From positions 385,403-409,202 of the forward strand of contig MNCI01020249.1 of the NCBI GenBank assembly GCA_015680685.1: DNA of 23,800 bases. Direction: 5' to 3'. The position numbers and the translations under genes are program-made. Source of the DNA: Gnetum montanum (lineage: Eukaryota; Streptophyta; Gnetopsida; Gnetales; Gnetaceae). Positions 18,185 to 23,800 of this stretch are shown one piece after another. Positions within the stretch are counted from its first letter, which is position 1, and each line of letters opens with the position of its first letter. The notes under the pieces are model-generated. The model ran no database searches. It saw only the letters and a program-made list of their open reading frames with translations, and had not been told where the DNA came from.

Positions 18185-18690
18185 TAGCAAAAAGAAGGCC
18201 TTACGTCTTGTCGGATTCCAGAGGAACCATTGAGATGATTGACCTGCACCACATAAGGCATAAACAACCACAAATGGGTGTCACATTTATGCCAGTGCGC
18301 AATAGGATGAAGAGCACGTGCAAGACTACTGTAAGACGAGAAAGCTAGCTAGTGACCAAGAAGGCTTTGCATCTCGCAAGATCCCTAAGGGTCCGTTGAA
18401 GCGACCGCTCTATACCATGCAAGATGGGGTACAAAGCGCATGCAAGACTACTGTAATATGGGAAAGCTAACTAGCATTCAAGAAGGCTTTGCGTCTTGCA
18501 GGATCCTTGAGGGACCATCGATGCGACTACTCTATACCACATGAGATGGGGTACAGAATGCATGTAAGAAAATTGTAAGATGAGCTAGTTAGCTGGTGAT
18601 TGGAGGCCTTGTGTTCTGTAGGGCTTCTGAGGAACCATCGAGGTGACCAATCTGCACTGCACAAAGCAAAAAAAACTACAAAAGGGTATC
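18185..18690 (-). repeat. ~122-bp tandem repeats in the element B leader
   Basis: Units containing AAGACTACTGTAA (18323 and 18445) and a diverged third copy (about 18567) recur every 122 bp, each followed by AAGAAGGCTTTGC...GATCC and a CTCTATACCA-type junction. Partial copies flank them (18200-18260 and 18600-18690), and ACAAATGGGTGTCACATTTA-type sequence recurs at about 18270 and 18672. The repeats lie between PBS and gag and explain why this leader is about 400 bases longer than that of C. Confidence 0.82.
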
Positions 18691-18765
18691 ACATTTACGC
18701 TTATGCATATCAGGGTGCAGAAGGCTCACAAAACTACCATGACATGTGAAAAAGGCACCAAAAGG

Positions 18766-18782
18766 CCCTCCTTCTAGTGCCA
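18766..18782 (-). other. Primer-binding site of element B
   Basis: Minus-strand TGGCACTAGAAGGAGGG lies six bases inside the LTR end at 18789. It differs from the C site by a single G-to-A change, which probably reflects decay. Confidence 0.8.
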
Positions 18783-19400
18783 AAAAATTGTAGCGACCAA
18801 AAATGTTGGCGATTGGAAAACACCGAGGTGTTAGCTGGTGTGACAGTTTCGACCCTATACTTGTGGGAGGGCTGTGCTGGGTGTGTGTGGATATGAGGCA
18901 CCTTGAACAGTTTGGTCAATCAGACAGGGACTTAATCAGCATCTATATAGCCTTTTGCAACATATAATTTGGAAACAGGAATAAAAGTGCGAAATAATGC
19001 TTGAAAGTAAATAAAGTAGAAAAAGTAGTGCAAAACGTGACAATAAGCAGGAAATAAAGTAAAGTATAGTTAGAAAAATGCACTGCTCTGAAGCTACAAG
19101 CTTGCCCTATCAAGGTGGATACAGTCAGTTGCATAACGTGGCGAAGTGCAGAGATCTTGAGAGTAACCAAGATGTGTAGAGCAAAATAGGTTGTGCGCTT
19201 GGGTGTGGCCTTGGGTGCTGACAATGTAGGGATTCTACCAAGGTGGTAGAAAGGGAGATAAAACAAAATGTCATCTAAAGATGCTAACTTTTTGCAACAT
19301 CAAATAGAAAGCTTACAATGCTCAATGCTTGATGTTATGATGCTTGCTTTGTTTTGAGCCTCTAGAGATAGTCCAACCCTTTGAGCACTACTCATCAGGG

Positions 19401-19409
19401 TATTTATAG
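19401..19409 (-). promoter_or_regulatory. TATA box of element B LTR
   Basis: Minus-strand CTATAAATACCCTGATGAG aligns with the TATA box of the A LTR and sits at the equivalent distance from the LTR ends. Confidence 0.7.
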
Positions 19410-19659
19410 GGTGAAAGGGCATGCGAAAGGAGTGGTTTGGATACCACGTGCCTTGGGCCTACGCTGACTTGCTAGCACTACACATGCCATGTATGACCGT
19501 TGGACCTACAAGACCATTGTAATGCGAGCCTGTTATGTCGTAACTGTGAGCCTACCATGCCATAATTGCACCATCAACGTCTAGAGATGTGTGCCAATGA
19601 TCCAATTAGGTGAAGTGCATTGATGTCGCATAACTACTTGCATGCCTTGCTGTGCTTTG

Positions 19660-20045
19660 TAGTGTAGCATGTTTGGCATAGCATAGCACCTTGTCGTGCG
19701 TTTCACTATTTGTGTGTTGCATGCTTGCTACGCTAAGCTATGCTATATAGCGTAGTGTAGCGAAGCGACTGGCCTTAGTCGCAAAAAATTTGTTGATTTG
19801 CAAACTTTGCTTCTGAGAGACTTGCAAACTTGATGAGTTTGCCCTTTGAGTTACCTTCTGTCTCTTCTACAGGATTGCTACACCTCGCTGCGCCATGTAG
19901 CTCCATGTAGCGTAGTAGCAGACATGGTTCCCCACTTCCTAATGGAAAGGGACATTGTTGAAGGACTTAAAATTGGGTGTGGGGATTGGCTGTGAAGCTG
20001 TTGCCATGCTACGCTACATCTTGTGGCGTAGCGTAGCGTAGCAGA
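19660..20045. repeat. Inverted-repeat cluster in the B LTR
   Basis: GCTACGCTA/TAGCGTAGC-type palindromes occur at about 19728-19762 (GCTACGCTAAGC...ATAGCGTAG), 19878-19916 (GCTACAC...GTAGC) and 20010-20044 (GCTACGCTAC...GCGTAGCGTAGC). They correspond in position to those of A, but arm lengths and loops differ, so individual hairpins turn over. Confidence 0.7.
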
Positions 20046-20319
20046 CTTTGTGACTTAGAAAACTTGCCAAACTATTTTGTGCATCCAGAATGCTGCTGCC
20101 AACTCTGTGCACCATTTCTGAGTAGGCTGTTGGTTGGGCAAGCTACTTGGGTGGATAGGCAGGGTGACCTGTAGAGCTTGTTCATGCCCAAAGTAGAAAA
20201 TTTGCTGAATTGTTTGACCTAAATTCAAAGCGTTCTCCTCTTGAAGAACTTTCATGGTGCTACGTAGATTACAAGGCCTGGTGAAGCAAGAATGAATTTG
20301 AATTTTTTACGGTGTTTCA

Positions 20320-21008
20320 AGTAGAATATACACCTGGGTAGGTGTGGTATTCACCCCCGCATTGAATAATCACACCTGCCCACAGATTATCAGCAGAAGA
20401 GAATTCCTGTAGGGCTATTTATGCTATGGTCAACAGGTCCGGTAGGTCATGAACCCCATCTTCGTTGATGAAGAACTTGGTGGCAAACACATACCATTAG
20501 CATTAGGCCAATATGGCTAGCATTACACAAATGTAGTAGGAAAAGGCTGTAAAACTCACCCACCAACACAGTAGATAGTTCCCTTAGGGTTCTGGAAGCA
20601 CGTCATCATAAAACATGCGAGGAAAAATGTGTTGAAATGGTGGTAGCAGTTGTACTTAGGCATCTCCTAGATCCAGACAAAGCGCCTTAACCCTATTGGA
20701 TGCTGACTGAATCCTTCTCCTTGCTTGCTCATGATCATCCCATCAGTAAAAAACCTCAGAATGCCTCAGCTTGCCCCAGGAAAAATAGCTTTTATTATGC
20801 CAACTGCCTCCTCCTCCCCCAGGGAGGACCAAGCGATCACACTGAAGTGGTCAAGGAGGAATTGCAAGAAGCCCTATGTCCCATTCCTGAACCACATTCC
20901 CCGCTCTGCACAAGTATCTGGGGAGGAGGAGCATTGGCCATAGGTTTGCCCACATGGCACAGGAACCCTCTAACTTCCAAAACAATCAGCCTGGGCCTCA
21001 GCTCCGCC
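20320..21008 (-). pseudogene. HAD/FCP1-like (NIF-domain) phosphatase fragment, antisense in D
   Basis: The minus strand reads as a degraded plant HAD-superfamily, FCP1/NIF-like protein. An acceptor-like GGTTGCACAG precedes 21008. Next comes LRPRLIVLEVRGFLCHV (about 20943-20995), matching the motif-I strand, with Glu where the nucleophile Asp is expected. GFLQFLLDHFSVIAWSS (20823-20876) matches the FL.F...F.V..WSS segment. EMPKYN (about 20650) and NPKGTIY (about 20575-20595) match the stretch just before and after the family's DDSPYK site, which is itself scrambled. A donor GTGG|GTGAGT at 20559 ends this exon. A further exon from about 20475 reads FFINEDGVHDLPDLL and runs into the B LTR. There is at least one frameshift and several stops. 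FCP1-like phosphatases remove phosphate from proteins such as RNA polymerase II CTD; this copy cannot. The family call rests on remembered motif patterns. Confidence 0.5.
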
Positions 21009-21052
21009 CTGTGCAACCCATAAACAAGTGTTAGCATCATGCCTAAGTGCAA

Positions 21053-21239
21053 TACACACTCAACGTAGCAACACCTAGTGGTTCATGCATATGGCATAGC
21101 ATAACCCTCTTCCCACACATAACATAGTAAGAACACAAAAGTTTAGCATAGTAAAAAAAAGAAAAGAAAAGGCTTAGCGTAGCAATAGAGTAGTTGACAA
21201 CATGCCCTAACAAAACATGTATGGCCTAGCCCTCCTAAG
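21053..21239. other. Gap between antisense exons in D
   Basis: No gene is recognised. On the minus strand it is T-rich (TTTTCTTTTCTTTTTTTTAC) and lies just upstream of an acceptor-like GGTTGCACAG, consistent with an intron of the antisense gene. Confidence 0.35.
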
Positions 21240-21633
21240 GGTTCTATGTTATACCATTCGAAGGTTAAATAACCTAAACTTCTTGAGACAATCGCAGTAG
21301 TGGCAGTTTGATTGACCTTGCATGCAACTATGACATAACGATTGTGCATCTGCCATGACCAAAATGGTGACATTGGCAATGCAAAGGCCAAAATGACGTG
21401 ATAATAGAAAACATAGGTAGCCAAGGATAGGATGCAAAACAAAATCAAAAAATAGTAGAAAACACAAAACGATAATGGGATTGTGAAAAGGGTAGAGGAA
21501 GCATGGTAACCTATTGGGGTAATAGCGTGCTCCTTCGCACCATGACGTGCATTTGCGTTGCATGCCCTAGGGTTTTCTTTGCATCCTCAACCTTTGCAAG
21601 CACTAGATGAGTATGTTCCTTCTTAGGAGCCAT
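21240..21633 (-). pseudogene. First exon(s) of the antisense captured gene in D
   Basis: The ATG at 21633 opens 39 codons (MAPKKEHTHLVLAKVEDA...) matching the A copy at 6312. The donor seen in A (CCA|GTAAGT) is CCA|ATAGGT here, so it is probably destroyed, whereas the acceptor GGCAG before ATGCACAATCG (21349) is kept. T-rich intron-like DNA lies between. An alternative frame at 21249-21420 is Cys-rich (CHSCMQG...CHYCDC), resembling a small zinc-finger-like patch, but I cannot decide which frame is coding. The HAD-like fragment lies further downstream on the same strand, so one transcription unit is plausible but not proven. Confidence 0.4.
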
Positions 21634-21770
21634 TGTCCAACTTACAGATTTCCCCTCTTCACTATGAAAATTTGCCTTGCTGATTGTCAGCACAATTACT
21701 TCATGCTCCAAAATCTCCTTATGCTCTGATGTGGGCTCTATGATCTTATAGTGGAGAATGGCAAAATTAC

Positions 21771-21792
21771 CAAGGTTTAACCCCTATTTATG
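21771..21792 (-). promoter_or_regulatory. Putative antisense promoter in D
   Basis: Minus-strand CATAAATA (21785-21792) followed by AAACCTTGG (21771-21779) lies ~140 bases before the antisense ATG at 21633. It is the counterpart of the TATA-like box and telo-box in A at 6449-6471, with the telo-box changed. Confidence 0.35.
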
Positions 21793-22651
21793 GCCGTAAT
21801 GACAAGATGGGGAAACTTGCTCTCTCTTCGATTAATGTGGAGCATGCTGTACAACGTAGCATGCTCGCCACAAAATCGTAGCACTATTGACATTAAAGCC
21901 TTGACATGCTTCAAGCCAACTACTTACTCTATCGAAAAAATAAATATTTATATTTTTGATTATGGGTCCGAAAAGACCTTAAACTAGCAATCCTAGCATA
22001 GCTGCATTTCTAACGATCCGAAGAGACCCTAAACTAGCTATTTCAACCTTGCTGGACATTTGCGGTCCGCAATGAAATTAAACTAGCAATTCCACATTCT
22101 TACATGGGAAGTCTCGCATCTTCTCACAATTTTGCACTTTCACATTGGCAATGTCACAATCTCTAGTAGTTTCGTGTCTTCATGTCAGCAGTTTGCATTT
22201 TTGCATTAACAGTTTTGCATTTCTCATATCCGTAATTTTCCATTTTGCATACTACTATTTTGCATATTACGATTTTGCATGTAGAATTTGGTAGTCTGCA
22301 ATGACACTAAACTAGTAGCTTGGCATTCGTATATTAATAGTTTCATGGCTTCACACTTTTTACACTGGCAGTTTTACATCTTTAGTAGTTCTGCACTCTT
22401 ATTCCTTAGCAGTCCACCATAACCTTAAACTGGAAAACTTTTAAGCTTTACATCATCACACTTCACAAGTTGCATCTCATCGCTACTTTGCAAATTTTCG
22501 TTATACACAATCTCTGCCAATAAACGCCTCTTAACTAGGCTTTTATCTCATGTTGGTAGGTCGAACAAGAGATGGAAACCCATTGCACCTCTCCATGCCC
22601 TTAACGTTAGCAGGTCCACAGGGAAAGCTCGCGAGATAGTTGAACCCCAAC
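21793..22651 (+). other. Element D spacer before pol
   Basis: This aligns along its length with 6473-7368 of element A. It contains spacer-motif copies (about 21966-21992, 22014-22036, 22064-22090, 22290-22316 and 22408-22434) set in T-rich DNA with TTTTGCAT words. No gene is supported. Confidence 0.65.
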
Positions 22652-23009
22652 ATGATCGACTGGGGGTCAACCAAAACTAGCACTATAGCAACCTTAGAAG
22701 AATTCCTAGACTAGCTTGAGCATCTAGTCGAAGCCCTAGACTTAGAGGCTAGGGATGTAATCGAGGATCCTCTTGTCGAGACACCTGTGACCATGTCTAT
22801 GAGAGAGATAAAAATGTTAAAACTTAGTTTCCTCCTATACACACAGACACACAACAACATAGCCAAGATTCTGCAAGACAACATCAATGCCTTCACATGG
22901 TAGTATAGTGACATGCCAGGTCTAGATCTGTGTAGCACAACATCGTGCTAGACCCACACATGAAGGTAGTCAAGCAGAAGGCTTGGAAAGTTAAGATAAA
23001 AATTGCACT
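22652..23009 (+). pseudogene. pol start of element D, truncated by element E
   Basis: Homologue of the first ~115 codons of the A pol: MIDWG at 22652, then AKILQDNIN (22862-22888) and LDPHMKVVKQKAWKVK ending at 23009, where the E LTR begins. Stops interrupt it, for example TAG in FTW*YSDMPG. This N-terminal region comes before the first RT motif, so no catalytic residues are included. Confidence 0.8.
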
Positions 23010-23096
23010 TGAAACACCGTGAAAATTACGGGTCGGCCTCAGGCGAAGACTCGTAGTTTGAGCAGGAGCGCGCCTCAAATTTGTCTACGGACAAGT

Positions 23097-23470
23097 TTAC
23101 GCTCAGCCACGCACGGCAGCGTGATGAGCGTAATAAGCTCCGAAGACAAGTCAAATTGGCTAAGGACAAGTTTACGCTCTATCACGCACAGCAGCGTGAT
23201 GAGCGTAATAAGCTCCAAGACAGTTAAACAAAATCCATAGAAACACGACAGGTTGGCACTTGTTCTTGCAACGCTCAACTGATCTTTACGCGCGTTACGC
23301 AATGATGCGTGCTCGTGTGTAGGTCAGAATGCAACAACGCGCGCGTTACGCTTCGTCACGCACAGCTGCGTGATGAGCGTAAGTTACACTTTGATCATAC
23401 TCCACCACGTGTAGCTGCGTGGAGTGTGCTACATTTACGCTGCATTACGCACAGTTGCATGATGAGCGTA
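23097..23470. repeat. Hairpin-unit array in the E LTR
   Basis: Inverted repeats lie at 23097-23133, 23172-23208, 23346-23382 and 23435-23470, each of the form TTACGCTC...CACGC...GCGTGATGAGCGTAA (arms quoted separately). A diverged unit with CCACGT/GCGTGG lies at about 23400-23425. The first two are 75 bp apart, against 80 bp in C. They are the same units as in C, in the opposite direction. Confidence 0.8.
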
Positions 23471-23694
23471 CAACAATCTTAAGCATGTTGTTGCTTCGCC
23501 AAAGTTGCGCTCATACACGCAACACAACGCGAATGAGCGCAAACGCAGCCGAGACATGTCTATCATGAGCCTGCTCTTTACACGCACAACACGCAAACAA
23601 GCATGTTGTGCGTAGTCGCAGTTCGACTTAAAAGAATCGCATCAGCGAAACCCGCGGCGTTCGGGCCCACATCATCAGGGTTTCACGTATCGCG

Positions 23695-23703
23695 GCTTAC
23701 AAA
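23695..23703 (+). promoter_or_regulatory. TATA-like box of element E LTR
   Basis: TTACAAATA followed by CCCCGGTTGAC aligns with CTATAAATACTCCGACTGAC of the C LTR, with a T-to-C change in the box. An A/G-rich stretch follows (23715-23760), corresponding to the A-run in C that carries the N at 5124. Confidence 0.5.
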
Positions 23704-23800
23704 TACCCCGGTTGACAAAAAAGAAAAGGAAGGAAAAAAAAGAGGAGAGAAAACTAGAGCGAATCAGAGCAAACCAGAGCACCTGAGCACTCATCGCTTT

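Larger units (their letters stand above)
13703..20319 (-). mobile_element. Element B: 3'-truncated Tat-like retrotransposon
   Basis: Minus-strand element made of LTR (18789-20319), PBS, leader, decayed gag-pro and part of the post-gag spacer. It is cut at 13702/13703 by the 3' end of element A, so its pol lies left of A, outside the window. Its own LTR edge at 20319/20320 interrupts element D. Confidence 0.85.
18789..20319 (-). mobile_element. 5' LTR of element B
   Basis: This 1531-bp LTR starts TGAAACACCGTAAAAAATTC at 20319 on the minus strand and ends TCGCTACA at 18789. Features, in transcription order: an inverted-repeat cluster (20010-20044, 19880-19925 and 19660-19760), TATA box CTATAAATA (19401-19409), a 107-codon frame (19266-18943) matching the one in A, and the AAGTCCCTGTCTGATTGACC block (18897-18935). 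The flank at 20320 lies in the antisense gene of element D. Confidence 0.85.
20320..23009 (+). mobile_element. Element D fragment: antisense gene, spacer and start of pol
   Basis: Oldest layer of the nest. From about 21280 to 23009 it aligns with element A from 5982 to about 7725 in the same orientation. It is cut on the left by the LTR of B (20319/20320) and on the right by the LTR of E (23009/23010). Its own LTRs and gag are not in the window. That 20320-21280 also belongs to the element is inferred from continuity of the antisense gene, since A lacks this part. Confidence 0.75.
23010..23800 (+). mobile_element. LTR of element E (C family), partial
   Basis: Begins TGAAACACCGTGAAAATTAC, as in the C LTR, and stays similar through GGGTCGGCCTCAGGCGAAGA, the hairpin units and the TATA region. 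From the C length (~1.25 kb) it should continue ~450 bases past the window. It interrupts element D pol; GCACT at 23005-23009 is the candidate left target-site duplication, with its partner outside the window. Whether this is a full element or a solo LTR cannot be told. Confidence 0.88.

Noticed and set aside
20571-20670. Kelch-repeat reading of the KGTIYCVGG segment
   Set aside because: One short match only. The neighbouring segments in the same order fit the FCP1/HAD pattern better.

Overview
The window is plant nuclear repeat DNA, probably heterochromatin of a land plant with a large genome; the species cannot be told from it. There is no tRNA, rRNA, bacterial-type operon or CRISPR array. 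Nearly every base belongs to one of five nested copies of one clade of Ty3/gypsy LTR retrotransposon. The lineage is best called Tat: LTRs run TG...TACA, the primer-binding site reads TGGCRCTAGAAGGAGGG, gag is fused to an aspartic protease, pol has a second (archaeal-like) RNase H before the integrase, and there is no chromodomain.

Layout, left to right. 1-49: an LTR scrap followed by an N. 51-5981: element C (minus strand), the best preserved, with a repeat-rich spacer, gag-pro (4489 down to 662, interrupted by one in-frame TAG), PBS and 5' LTR (4733-5981). 5982-13702: element A (plus strand), with part of an antisense gene, a repeat spacer, a decayed pol (7369-10729), a repeat array, a polypurine tract and the 3' LTR (12044-13702). 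13703-20319: element B (minus strand), with spacer, decayed gag-pro, a leader with 122-bp tandem repeats, PBS and LTR (18789-20319). 20320-23009: element D (plus strand), with the antisense gene, its promoter, the spacer and the first part of pol. 23010-23800: the start of element E (plus strand), an LTR of the C family.

The junctions imply the order D (oldest), then B into D, A into B, and C into A; E separately entered D's pol. Combining the copies gives an inferred family layout: LTR - PBS - leader - gag-pro - repeat spacer - antisense intron-containing gene with its own promoter - repeat spacer - pol - repeat array - PPT - LTR.

The most interesting feature is the antisense unit. Its first exon and promoter-like region occur in both A and D at the same place relative to pol. 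In D the minus strand continues into a degraded sequence that reads as a HAD/FCP1-like (NIF-domain) phosphatase, which suggests a host gene captured by the retrotransposon family. The second is the LTR design: the C/E LTRs are packed with ~37-bp inverted repeats, and the A/B LTRs carry analogous hairpins of different sequence sharing the TACGCT...AGCGTA core. Nothing here looks autonomous or intact, although C has long nearly clean gag-pro coding sequence.
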